Shown: positions 13,301 to 24,930 of the stretch, piece by piece
Layout: every line of letters starts with the position of its first letter
Numbering within the stretch: the stretch's first letter is position 1
Origin: Morinoia aosen
Taxonomy: Eukaryota > Arthropoda > Malacostraca > Amphipoda > Talitridae
NCBI GenBank assembly: GCA_030386875.1
Contig: CM059558.1
Coordinates: forward strand, 8,813,501 to 8,877,500
Reading direction: 5' to 3'
Length of the DNA stretch: 64,000 bases
Position numbers and translations under genes: made by a program
Notes under the pieces: model-generated
Told to the model about the DNA's origin: nothing
The model's database searches: none
Seen by the model: the letters and a program-made list of their open reading frames with translations, nothing else

Positions 13301-14279
13301 CATTAATATTGACCGTGAAATTTTTACGGGCCTTGCTAGTCTGCATTAATCTGTAACGGCATAAAATATTTACTTCAACCGCATTTTCAAGTGAGAAAGC
13401 TGAACCGGTGAACACGTGAGAGCTATTTATTGATTAGTGGACACGGCCGGCCAAAAATGACGTGATTCGATATTTTCTTTGAATAAATCTCCCAGATGTT
13501 GATGACAAACAAATATATCCATCCTAATAGTACCCGCGATTAAAATATTCTTGTACTTGTGCACTGGTGAAACTCGTACCACAGATACGGTCATTAAGCA
13601 TCTAAATGTAAGAGCGTCACAGACACACGCACCAACCAAGCAAAGACTGTGTATCATTAAATAGTGGATTATCATAAAAAATTGTATTTGCATACGTATC
13701 ACTAATAAATAACATCAAAGATCAATGAAGTTGTGAGCGAGATTCAACTCGTGTCTAAATCGCGGTTGCTCCCGAAGCTGAAGGTTGTAGGAGCGTGTAA
13801 GCCTATTGGCAGCTAGGTTCTGTACAGTAGCGGAAAAACGGAATATCATTTTATTTTCTAGAATTGACTTCATGAAAACGTGTTTCTTATTCCACGAGGA
13901 ACAAAAGCACGAATATAAACTTCTGTTAACACACCCATGCGTAAACTAACACAGGTCACTGAGATATTTTCAAGATAGCCTCCAACTAAAATAATATGCA
14001 TGTCCTTCAGATGCTGTTCGGGTACCATTAGAGTAGATGTAATATCAGTGGATTATTATGAGTTCTATATTATGGAATAAAATTCTTAAGTGCATGAGTA
14101 GAAGTCAAATCCCATTCATATGTGATCATGTCAGATAATTTTTTGCCCATTCATGCTGCTCTGTGGCTGATGCACCTGTATGAGCAGCATGTAGTGAAAT
14201 ACTCGTCAAATAAACTCTCCCTCGGTATAAAACTCAAGTAATGGAAACTCAGCGATTCAAAATTCGATTTGTGATACCC

Positions 14280-15222
14280 CCTACCCATTATTTTCATACC
14301 TCTACACATTGTTTCCATACCCCTACCAATTGTTTTCCTACCACCACACAATGTTTCCATACTCCTACCCATTGTTTTCGTACCTCCACACATTGTTTTC
14401 ATACTCTTACCCATTGTTTTCCTACCACCACACATTGTTTCCATACTCCTACCCATTGTTTTCCTACCACCACACATTGTTTTCATACTCTTACCCATTG
14501 TTTTCCTACCACCACACATTGTTTCCATACTCCTACCCATTGTTTTCCTACCACCACACATTGTTTCCATACTCTTACCCATTGTTTTCCTACCACCACA
14601 CATTGTTTCCATACTCCTACCCATTGTTTTCCTACCACCACACATTGTTTCCATACTCCTACCCATTGTTTTCCTACCACCACACATTGTTTCCATACTC
14701 TTACCCATTGTTTTCCTACCACCACACATTGTTTCCATACTCTTACCCATTGTTTTCCTACCACCACACACTGTTTCCATACTCCTACCCATTGTTTTCC
14801 TACCACCACACATTGTTTTCATACTCTTACCCATTGTTTTCCTACCACCACACATTGTTTCCATACTCCTACCCATTGTTTTCCTACCACCACACATTGT
14901 TTCCATACTCCTACCCATTGTTTTCGTACCTCCACACATTGTTTCCATACTCCTACCCATTGTTTTCGTACCTCCACACATTGTTTCCATACTCTTACCC
15001 ATTGTTTTCGTCCCTCCACACATTGTTTCCATACTCCTACCCATTGTTTTCGTACCTCCACACATTGTTTCCATACTCCTACCCATTGTTTTCGTACCTC
15101 CACACATTGTTTCCATACTCCTACCCATTGTTTTCGTACCTCCACACATTGTTTCCATACTCCTACCCATTGTTTTCGTCCCTCCACACATGGTTTCCTT
15201 ACCCCTACCCATTGTTTTCATT
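14280..15222. repeat. Minisatellite, 42-bp unit made of two 21-mers
   Basis: About 940 bp of alternating 21-mers, CCTACCACCACACATTGTTTT and CATACTCCTACCCATTGTTTC, together 42 bp. The first 21-mer has a second form with CGTACCTCCACAC, confined mainly to 14920-15180, so two sub-blocks expanded separately. Both 21-mers share an ACCCATTGTTT/ACACATTGTTT core. The array is open on both strands (Met-Glu-Thr/Thr-Met-Gly on minus, His-Cys-Phe on plus) because 21 and 42 are multiples of three; I take these frames as non-coding. Confidence 0.95.
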
Positions 15223-15259
15223 TGATTTTAACTACGTTACCATCATCGTCACGTTTCAC

Positions 15260-16395
15260 AGCACTTGGTGATCATTTTTTAACTCTTCGTGTTGACTGTC
15301 AACAATAAACAAAAAAGGGAGGATTCGTTTGAACTTATGCAAATGAACTCATACTTAAATAATACCTGAGCTGTCTTTAACACGCGCAGCTTCTCACAGC
15401 ATTAAAAGGTAATAAAATGTACCAAGTTATACAGGCAAAATATAAGAGCTCGTTCCCAGCATGGAAGTGTGCCAGGTCGCATCATAGATGATTTAACTTT
15501 CTTAAGTCTACCAACTTTCTCCCGCGCATAACGCGACAAACCTGAATTAATTTCACCGGAAAGGTCTCATCACACGAGGCCTAACTAACCTCAATTGGGC
15601 TGCTTAATAATACCTCACTCACTAACCGCCAAAACTTTCAATCCAAGTCAGTTTCCCTACTTTTATCCTTCATGCAGAGATATCCATAAACAGGACACCT
15701 GTTCCGTCATAATTGAGCAATATCGTCTGTGATGCACGTAGTCTGCTTCCCCTATTACCTGTGAAGGCATACAGGTGATGCACGTGATTTGCTCCCCAAT
15801 ACGTGTGAAGATATAGAGGCCCCGTAACGAGGTCGCACCCGTGTCCCAATATCAGGAACAATAGTTATGCGCTCAACACTCTCTCTGCTCCACATGTTGA
15901 CCGGACGATAAATGCAATTTAGAGCCACGTCCCAAACGATGGCAGATCAGTTCAGCGCGTGGTGCGGTTGCTGCTGTAACTACCTGCATTTCCCTGTGGT
16001 ATCCAGTACCGTCGCGTTGTGACTGTGTCTCGTGAACAGAACTTTTAGCGAGGAGTGTACTGTAACTCGTGCGAGGTGATCCACTCATGGAAGTGCGAAC
16101 ACTTGAGTTTGGTTAAATGTTGAAGTGAAAAACTACAGAAATTAAGTTTTTAGCGTTGTGGTTTAGTGAATTTCGGAATAAGAGTTGAAATTTTCGAGCG
16201 AAATGACTATTTCATTATATTTCATAGTAACTTAGTCGTTCATGAATTATTACCGAAAAACTATCGAGTAGGTTTGCTTCCGCTAAGAAAAATAAGTTAC
16301 AAACGAAGCAGTAATGAACGAAGTAAAAGCTGCACGAAAATAACAACAACCTCTAAATAAAGAGTGAATTACATCATCGACATTTTACTTTCCAG
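15260..16395. other. End of presumed intron 1, with 3' splice site
   Basis: There is no recognisable gene or repeat. The last bases before 16396 read TTTTACTTTCCAG, a good pyrimidine tract and 3' splice site in front of the large exon. Upstream stops in that frame (for example TAA at 16354) show that the open frame cannot extend much further left, which supports an internal exon here. Confidence 0.6.
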
Positions 16396-18522
16396 GCTCT
16401 ACGAAGAAAAGCGCCCGAGAGCAACAACTCTCAGCCGTTTCCTGTCCGTCTGTTCAGAGACTCGAAAAGAATCCGGAAACTCGTGAACATATCAGATGAC
16501 TCGTCTCGAGTCTCCTCCAGTGAGTGCCCCAGTGAAGCTAACCCTTCAGTGCCCAGTCAAAGTGAGGAGTGTCATCACTATAGTTCGCCTGTCAAGGGGC
16601 ATCTTGATGAACACGACTCAGAACCAAGATATAACAGCGTAACGAAACGAGTGTTGCGACGCAGTTTTCGTAGAGAACCCGATGCCTCGGATGGGAAGGA
16701 TTACGGTGAACGCCTGTCGTGCAAACAGCCCCTGTACGTTGCCGCCGTGCAGCGGAGTTTGTCCAGCCTGCGCAGGTTGTGCGACCGTCCCGCGGTGACG
16801 GCGCACCGGGAGGAGAACAGCGACAGCGAGCTGTACGCCTCGGTCAAATCCAAAAGAAATCGGGTCAGACATCCCCTAAATACTCCTAAGCCGGTGGCCG
16901 GTGTTTCGAAACACGCATCAATGAAGGAAATACGACCCATGAAACCTGCCAACTACGACGAGTTTATTGAGGAGTTGAAGAAAGTCCAACGGGGGCTAGC
17001 GTTAGAGAAGAAGTCGCGAGGGTCACATGTTATTGACCTCGAGCAGGAATTTGATGAGCATGAAGAAAAAAATAAAATTATTTCTTACTTCGGAGGAAGT
17101 GAGAAATCTTTTACATCATTTTCTACAGCAACTACTCCTGAAAATAAAGACTCTCTAAAATCTCCGCCAGAAAAGCCCAAGAGGAAAATTCCACAGAATG
17201 CCAAAAGAACATCCTTCAAGGATGAGTTGCAAATGAGAGTATTAGGCCCCAGATGCGTAAGTTCGTTTGAGAATGTGACCGATGACCACGACAGAAGTGT
17301 ATGGGTCACAGTTGCTGATTCTGTGACCGAATTGAACGTTTTTGACTCTGCTACTGAAAATTTCTCTCACTCAGTGGACACGACTTCAGTCGACATTTTA
17401 ATTGAGCGATTCAAGAAAAGTTGTGATGAAGTCAACGCATCAGCTGTCGCCGACGAGGGCTCCCCAAATGCCTCCGACAAAACGCGTGATCTGCTCCGCA
17501 GAACGGAGACAGGCGATGGCGTGGAACAGTTCACATCTGGAACCCCTCATTCGAAGGTCCTAAAAGCAGAAGTAAGTGCAGCACGCGAAACCAAGAGTAG
17601 AAAGGCACTGGGCCAACGTTCCATAGGAGACGGAGGAAATTGTGCTCCGCAAGAAATAAACGATATCGAAACATCATCACCTGAACATAAATTTAACCAC
17701 TCGTGGAAAGGAAGTAAAATTTCGAAAGCAAGTATCGAATTCGTGGACAATTCAGCGGACGAATACAGCTCGACAACTAAAGCCGCGATTTATGACCCTT
17801 CTAGAAAAAATTACGTTTTGTCCGACAACTCCAAATGCTCAAATTGCAAGAATGTCGTTTCACCTCCAAACGAAGGCACCGACAAAAATGGAGCTACCTT
17901 AGACTATTTTGATGAAACGACCGAGATACATAGCGTTCTAGACGAGCTGGACTCCCGCCTTAAGCATGAAAGTGAAAGTTTAGGTATGAGTAGCGGAGAC
18001 GAGTCTCTTTACAGCAGCGTAGACACAAGCGCAAGTAATGGCCACTCGACCACGGCAAATGAAGTCAGCAAAGATTGTTCCCAAATCAACCAGGCATACG
18101 TGGAAAAAAAGGAAAATCATGACATTTTAAACCAAACGTTTAAATTAAACAAAATTAATGCTGCCATGTCAGAAAAATGCGTTGCAATCACCACGAGCAA
18201 AGAAGCAACATCGGCTACAGCGACGCAAAACAACAGGACCACGCGTCCACAGCGCGCCGGACCTCCAGAAAAAGCGGCGTTTTCTAACAGCGCAGGATAC
18301 GCGGTAACCAACCGATCCAAGTCGTCCCCTAGCCCCGAAAGGATCCTGATTCCTTTCCGCTCGAAGCCCTTGAGACGGAAGAGGAGCTTGTCGTGTCAGA
18401 AGGGCCGGAGGCGCGCAGATGTAGTCTCGTCGTCCAGCTCCGATGAAGAAACCTATGCCAAGCACAACAAACTCGGCCAGGTCAGATGTTTGGAAGATTT
18501 ACTGCGCTGCAAAAACCTCAAG
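16396..18522 (+). CDS. Large internal exon, disordered N-terminal part of an LRR protein
   Basis: 709 codons without a stop. They start after TTTTACTTTCCAG at 16395 in phase 0 and end at AAG|GTGAGT (18522) in phase 0. The frame begins ALRRKAPESNNSQPF; no in-frame ATG occurs before about residue 175, so a spliced-on start is expected. The protein is Ser/Glu/Lys-rich with no membrane segment and looks mostly disordered. Visible details: three short Tyr-x-Ser-Val motifs (RYNSV, LYASV, LYSSV), an acidic, possibly helical patch (FIEELKKVQRG), one CSNC pair near 17837, and a very basic patch before the end (LRRKRS...KGRRR). The exon closes with LEDLLRCKNLK, which completes a leucine-rich repeat when joined to the exon at 24931. 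Normal-looking codon use and the clean splice sites argue for a real host gene. I cannot name it; a signalling or scaffold LRR protein is a guess. Confidence 0.85.
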
Positions 18523-19870
18523 GTGAGTTGCCTCGTCATGTTGGTTGAATGAGTGCAGTGAAGACGATGTGCTGCTCAACTCTTAGGGAATTGTGGATCT
18601 GTTCGAATAGTGGTCATCTGTTTTGTGGTGTTTACTCATAGATGGAATTCCGGATATTCCTATCTTGCTAGTCACGCAATAGGAAGTGTGGTACAGAAGG
18701 GAGCTGAAAATGATAATGGGCTTTGAGATCTTAGTGCCGCACGACTTTACTTAAGTGACTTAATCTTTCCCCAGCGACAGAGGAAATGCCTTTTTGTGTC
18801 ATGCCATGCCTGACGTTACAAACGTTAAGCATGAATTGATAGGCAATCGCCATCAAGGCAATAGTAAATTGAACGGCCTAATTAAGAATTGGTTTTGAAA
18901 TATACCTTCATCTGATTCTCGTAAAGTGCATCTACGTATATATTTAAAAAATGTAGTTGCGCAGCACTTGTGGATCTCAAATTAAACTTTTATATGAGCT
19001 AAATAAAGTTCAAATAAAGGCACGTTTCAATGAATCCTGTTCATTCTGAAGCTGGAAGAACATTGAAATTAAATTTAATTAAATTCAAGTATAATGCAGA
19101 CCTTCATTCAAACCTCCTATGTTAAATAATTAAGGTTCATTCTATGAAATTTTCCAAATATTCGAAGTTTTTGTTTCATAAAAACTGGTGGCCTGAGACG
19201 CTCACAGAGAAACTGGAAGCGGACCTTTTATGCAGATAAAAATCTCCTTTGGGAAGACCAATTGAACTTCTGACAGCCCAAACAAACATTTTTTGCTCCC
19301 CAGCGCATAAACAAGCTAACCGTATAGATAACAGTGGGCGTATCGTGCGGTTGTTTAAAAAACACGAAACACTAACTTGCGGGCAGCCGTGTGCTCAATT
19401 TATTTACGACGCTTTAGGATGGTTTGATGCGTTTAAAATAATTTAAAAGCCATTACAGTTTTTCGAAAAGCCAAGTTTTTCGTTTTTCGAAAGGCTATTG
19501 TTTGTTCGTACGTTGCTTGCATCTTTACATGGGTCGCCCCACGTTGGCAGTACTTGGTAAGAAAATACTAATTATCTCGACCATAGGCTGTACTATAATG
19601 TTGACACTTTAAAAACTTACCTCTTAGTGATCAATTAAGTAGTTTTTCTTGTATTCACAAGAGCGTTGACGGTAAAAAAAGCTTGAAGCCTTGTTTTCGC
19701 CACATTTTAACTAGCAGCACGGTTGCTGGGGGGAAAATATTTCTCCCTAGCACTGCAAGCATCTTATAACTCTCGTGCCCAAAAGTACCGAGAACAAATG
19801 TCTAAAAATATAAACGTTTCCCGCATCGAGTCTGCTAGTCTCGCAGTTATTGATAGGAAGGGAATCTTAA

Positions 19871-20057
19871 GCGGCCCATAGACGATCAATTTAATTGTCA
19901 ATATCATTGACTCAATACTTTGATGAAATTTATTTTTGCCCACTAAGTCAATTAATTGACGGTCGTCAATCAAGCCCACAGACGATCAATTAAATTGTCA
20001 ATATTCATCATTGTCAATTATATTGACATTAAAATTGATCGTCTATGTATGGGCCGC
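19871..20057. mobile_element. MITE, 187 bp, ends GCGGCCCATA...TATGGGCCGC
   Basis: The left end GCGGCCCATAGACGATCAAT and the reverse complement of the right end (GCGGCCCATACATAGACGATCAAT) are inverted repeats of about 30 bp, one with a 4-bp insertion. The left flank is TTAA and the right flank TTTA, a possible slightly decayed TTAA target duplication. An internal motif, AATTGTCAATAT with its near relatives, recurs in both orientations. There is no coding content. Confidence 0.8.
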
Positions 20058-20139
20058 TTTACACACACGCTGTTGTTCAGCACACTCTGTGCGTGAGACC
20101 GTACGAATTTTGCAGTTCAGTTACCATACAAACCATTTA

Positions 20140-20462
20140 TACCTCAGTACGTGTGTTGTATTTATTTTTATTTATATCACAGCATTTAATTATCACACAT
20201 ACCATTTATGTCACAGTATGTTTTATTTATATTTATATCACAGTATTTAATTATCACACATACCATTTGTTTCACAGTATGTTCTATTTATATTTATATC
20301 AGAGTATTTAATTATCACACATACCATTTGTTTCACAGTATGTTCTATTTATATTTATATCAGAGTATTTAATTATCACACATACCATTTGTTTCACAGT
20401 ATGTTCTATTTATATTTATATCAGAGTATTTAATTATCACACATACCATTTACATCTCAGTA
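20140..20462. repeat. Minisatellite, 61-bp unit, about five copies
   Basis: The unit contains CATTTGTTTCACAGTATGTT and TTTATATCAGAGTATTTAAT. GTTCTATTTA recurs at 20281, 20342 and 20403, exactly 61 apart; the first copies are diverged. It starts about 80 bp after the end of the 187-bp MITE. Confidence 0.9.
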
Positions 20463-21255
20463 TGTTGTCATTTTGTTGTTTTATGCTACATAACTCGTTT
20501 TGACGCCGCAAATTATTTACATGGAATAAAAATTACGTTTCTCATCAGATTCGAAATTATTCCTTATTCACTGGGATACTCAATGAGTTTTCCGGCTGCT
20601 GTAGCTCCTGTAGAGGAAACACAAACACACTTCCAACTGCGCACAGGGAAGTTTCCATGGCTGTAGGGACCTCACTTTGTTACCGGCAAACCAATCAAAT
20701 CGGAGTCCTAATGAATCGAATTTAAATTCAAATTACTTTAACCTAATTTCTTATTAGTCCTAGTACAATTCATTTTAGGGGAACTCCTGTTATTTTTGTA
20801 GATTGATCCGCCACAGTGAAGAGAAATGAAACATGCAGTTTACAAGCCTACACAACACAAGGAATGAAGGCATGAACTGAGGCGCATTTCACTGCAGGCA
20901 ACTGTGGCGATGTTGTCTCATGAAGCCAAGACGGTTTTAAATAATTAGTTGATCATTCTTGTTATAAAATATCGGTAGCATTAAGAGATACTAATACTGA
21001 TACTAACATCGAAAGTCAAATGCATCTTTTACGAAACTAATATTCGTCACTCACCCCTTCCTTTTGGAAACATTTACTGAACATTATGCAGCACAGTTCT
21101 TGTTATTCCTGTTCATTAACATATTAATTTTAACAATACGGCAATTTTGATTCAATAATTTATTTGCAATAGAGCGATTGCAATGCTGCTGCTCTATCAA
21201 AACACGCCATTTTCTGCGGTAACTCAATATCACTTGTACCTTCAACTCCTGTACA

Positions 21256-23100
21256 GTGTACTCCAGGTGTGTACTCCAGGTGTGTACTCCAGGTGTGTAC
21301 TCCAGGTGTGTACTCCAGGTGTGTAACCCAGGTGTGTACTCCAGGTGTGTACTCCAGGTGTGTACTCCAGGTGTGTACTCCAGGTGTGTACTCCAGGTGT
21401 GTACTCCAGGTGTGTACTCCAGGTGTGTACTCCAGGTGTGTACTCCAGGTGTGTACTCCAGGTGTGTACTCCAGGTGTGTACTCCAGGTGTGTACTCCAG
21501 GCGTGTACTCAAGGTGTGTACTCCAGGAGTACACTCCAGGAGTGTACTCCAAGAGTGTACTTCAGGTGTGTACTCCAGGTGTACACTCCAGGTGTGTACT
21601 CCAGGTGTGTACTCCAGGTGTGTACTCCAGGTGTGTACTCCAGGTGTGTACTCCAGGTGTACACTCCAGGTGTGTACTCCAGGAGTGTACTCCAGGTGTA
21701 CACTCCAGATGTGTACTCCAGGTGTGTACTCCAGGAGTGTACTCCAGGTGTACACTCCAGGTGTGTACTCCCGGAGTGTACTCCAGGTGTACACTCCAGG
21801 TGTGTACTCCAGGTGTGTACTCCAGGAGTGTACTCCAGGAGTGTACTCCAGGTGTGTACTCCAGGTGTGTACGCCAGGTGTGTACTCCAGGCGTGTACTC
21901 CAGGCGTGTACTCCAGGAGTGTACTCCAGGTGTGTACTCCAGGAGTGTACTCCAGGTGTGTACTCCAGGAGTGTACTCCAGGTGTGTACTCCAGGTGTAC
22001 ACTCCAGGTGTGTACTCCAGGCGTGTACTCCAGGTGTGTACTCCAGGAGTGTACTCCAGGTGTACACTCCAGGTGTACACTCCAGGTGTGTACTCCAGGT
22101 GTGTACTCCAGGAGTGAACTCCAGGTGTACACTCCAGGTGTGTACTCCAGGAGTGTACTCCAGGTGTACACTCCAGGTGTGTACTCCAGGTGTGTACTCC
22201 AGGAGTGTACTCCAGGTGTACACTCCAGGTGTGTACTCCAGGGGTGTACTCCAGGTGTGTACTCCAGGTGTGTACTCCAGGAGTGTACTCCAGGTGTGTA
22301 CTCCAGGTGTACACTCCAGGTGTGTACTCCAGGTGTGAACTCCAGGTGTGTACTCCAGGAGTGTACTCCAGGAGTGTACTCCAGATGTGTACTCCAGGTG
22401 TGTACTCCAGGAGTGTACTCCAGGTGTACACTCCAGGTGTGTACTCCAGGAGTGTACTCCAGGTGTACACTCCAGGTGTGTACACCAGGTGTGTACTCCA
22501 GGAGTGTACTCCAGGTGTACACTCCAGGTGTGTACTCCAGGAGTGTAATCCAGGTTTGTACTCCAGGAGTGTACTCCAGGTGTGTACTCCAGGAGTGTAC
22601 TCCAGGTGTGTACTCCAGGAGTGTACTCCAGGAGTGTACTCCAAGAGTGTACTCCAGGTGTGTACTCCAGGAGTGTACTCCAGGTGTGTACTCCAGGTGT
22701 ACACTCCAGGTGTGTACTCCAGGTGTGTACTCCAGGTGTGTACTCCAGGAGTGTACTCCAGGTGTGTACTCCAGGTGTGTACTCCAGGTGTGTACTCCAG
22801 GTGTACACTCCAGGTGTGTACTCCAGGTGTACACTCCAGGTGTGTACTCCAGGAGTGTACTCCAGGAGTGTACTCCAGGTGTGTACTCCAGGAGTGTACC
22901 CCAGGAGTGTACTCCAGGAGTGTACTCCAGGTGTACACTCCAGGTGTGTACTCCAGGAGTGTACTCCAGGAGTGTACTCCAAGAGTGTACTCCAGGTGTG
23001 TACTCCAGGAGTGTACTCCAGGTGTGTACTCCAGGTGTACACTCCAGGAGTGTACTCCAGGTGTGTACTCCAGGTGTACACTCCAGGTGTGTACTCAAAT
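21256..23100. repeat. Minisatellite, 13-bp unit GTGTACTCCAGGT, about 142 copies
   Basis: The first register point is 21256 and the last 23089, a distance of 1833 = 141 x 13, so the array has no net indel. Variant units (GAGTGTACTCCAG; GTACACTCCAG with an inverted TGTACAC step) are dispersed from about 21530 to the end, while the left 250 bp is nearly pure. Every unit has CCAG|GTGTG, which resembles a weak 5' splice site on the same strand as the LRR gene. Open frames (Val-Cys-Thr-Pro-Gly or His-Leu-Glu-Tyr-Thr types) are repeat artefacts: 13 is not a multiple of three, so all frames stay open only because the unit lacks stops. Confidence 0.97.
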
Positions 23101-23667
23101 GTTGCGATAGTACTTTATAAAATTATCTGCCAATTCACAACAGAGAAGCAGAATTCAAGTTCGCACAATCAGTCCTCCTATCAATTCATCTTTCCATTCC
23201 TTCAATAATTGAACGTTCAAATTCGGCGCAAAAATGTACGCTGCAAATCAGGCCTCGCAGGAATTTTGTTCTAAATTTTCTTCTGTTAAACTCTCCGTAC
23301 TCAGCGCAAGAAAATAGGCAATCAAGCATTGAGTAATTTCAACTTCAAGTGAATTAAGGTCAAGTAAACATTAATCAAACTCAAAATATTAAATTCTACT
23401 TGAACTCGAACTTGATTAGTTTTTACTGGTATACCTGTGTTAATTTGAACTTGAGTTTAATAAATTGGAACATGAGTTCAATCATGGTAAAACTAGGGTA
23501 AATAAATTGGAGGTATAACTTCATTCGCTGGAATTGGATCATATTTAATATGATGCCAGTAAGTTAAAGTTCTCTATATTAACGACAACCTTTATAGAAG
23601 CTACAAATTAAGGTTTTACATGAAAACCCTTTAGAAAAATCTCATGCTTAAAGGACAAGTCTCTAAC

Positions 23668-24178
23668 GTCTTAACTAGTCATTAACGCACCTGCAGGGAG
23701 ACTAGTTAGTCCTAACTAGTCATTTCCGCACCTGTGGGGAGACTAGTTAGTCTTAACTAGTCATTACCGCCCCTGGGGGGAGACTAGTTAGTTCTAACTA
23801 ATCCTTACCTCACCTGTGGGGAGACTATTTAGTCTTAACTAGTCATTACCGCACCTGTGGGGAGACTAGTTAGTCTTAACTAGTCATTTCCGCACCTGTG
23901 GGGAGACTAGTTAGTCATAACTAGTCATTACCTCACCTGTGAGGAGACTAGTTAGTCTTAACTAGTCATTACCGCACCTGTGGGGAGACTAGTTAGTCTT
24001 AACTAGTCATTTCCGCACCTGTGGGGAGACTAGTTAGTCATAACTAGTCATTACCTCACCTGTGGGGAGACTAGTTAGTCTTAACTAGTCATTACCTCAC
24101 CTGTGGGGAGACTAGTTAGTCTTAACTAGTCATTACCTCACCTGTGGGGAGACTGGTTAGTCATAACTAGTCATTGTA
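23668..24178. repeat. Minisatellite, 41-bp unit with a built-in hairpin, 12 copies
   Basis: The unit GAGACTAGTTAGTCTTAACT + AGTCATTACCGCACCTGTGGG starts at 23698, 23739 and so on to 24149 (11 x 41). Each unit contains ACTAGTTAgtctTAACTAGT, eight perfectly paired bases with a four-base loop. Variation is mostly single bases outside the stem. Confidence 0.93.
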
Positions 24179-24350
24179 ACACAAACACAACACGACCCTC
24201 ACGGCAGCGAGGTAATTTTGAAGCTAAAGCTAGATATTTCTCCAGAATTACCGTCGCTGTTCACGAAAAATGGAACAAATGAGGTGACGCTGCTACTTTT
24301 TCTGAACGTGATGTATATTTATTGAATTGGACTTGTGTTAATGAGGCGCA

Positions 24351-24868
24351 GGGCACACAGCTGCAGCTGTATACAGCTGGTGACACAGGGCACACAGCTG
24401 CAGCTGTATACAGCTGGTGACGCAGGGCACACAGCTGCAGCTGTATACAGCTGGTGACGCAGGGCACACAGCTGCAGCTGTATACAGCTGGTGACACAGG
24501 GCACACAGCTGCAGCTGTATACAGCTGGTGACACAGGGCACACAGCTGCAGCTGTATACAGCTGGTGACACAGGGCACACAGCTGCAGCTGTATACAGCT
24601 GGTGACGCAGGGCACACAGCTGCAGCTGTATACAGCTGGTGACACAGGGCACACAGCTGCAGCTGTATACAGCTGGTGACGCAGGGCACACAGCTGCAGC
24701 TGTATACAGCTGGTGACGCAGGGCACACAGCTGCAGCTGTATACAGCTGGTGACACAGGGCACACAGCTGCAGCTGTATACAGCTGGTGACGCAGGGCAC
24801 ACAGCTGCAGCTGTATACAGCTGGTGGCGCAGGGCACACAGCTGCAGCTGTATACAGCTGGTGGCACA
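24351..24868. repeat. Minisatellite, 37-bp unit, 14 copies, next to the LRR exon
   Basis: The unit is GGGCACACAGCTGCAGCTGT + ATACAGCTGGTGACACA; copies begin at 24351, 24388 and so on to 24832 (13 x 37, no net indel). Each copy has several CAGCTG palindromes. The array stops about 60 bp before the exon at 24931 and so fills the region where the branch point and pyrimidine tract are expected. Confidence 0.95.
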
Positions 24869-24930
24869 CAGCACATCACCACACAGCACCACCACACACC
24901 ACACAGCACCACTACACAGCCGTGTTGCAG

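Larger units (their letters stand above)
18523..24930 (+). other. Intron 2 of the LRR gene (6.4 kb), minisatellite-loaded
   Basis: It is bounded by AAG|GTGAGT and TGTTGCAG|GTG. Inside are a small inverted-repeat element (19871-20057) and four separate minisatellites (61, 13, 41 and 37 bp) that together make up about half of it. The pyrimidine tract before the acceptor is poor: the 60 bp in front are mostly CA/CACC with several AG dinucleotides. The unique parts, 18523-19870 and 20460-21255, show nothing else. Confidence 0.75.

Noticed and set aside
14151-15308. Open frames of about 350 codons on both strands
   Set aside because: The 21/42-bp unit is a multiple of three and stop-free; the protein-like periodicity follows from that alone.
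21084-23208. Collagen-like or Cys-rich 300-665 codon frames
   Set aside because: They come from the 13-bp minisatellite, which is open in all frames; they sit in an intron of the LRR gene.
23668-24178. CRISPR-like array
   Set aside because: The 41-bp units are contiguous with no unique spacers and the genome is eukaryotic; it is a plain minisatellite.
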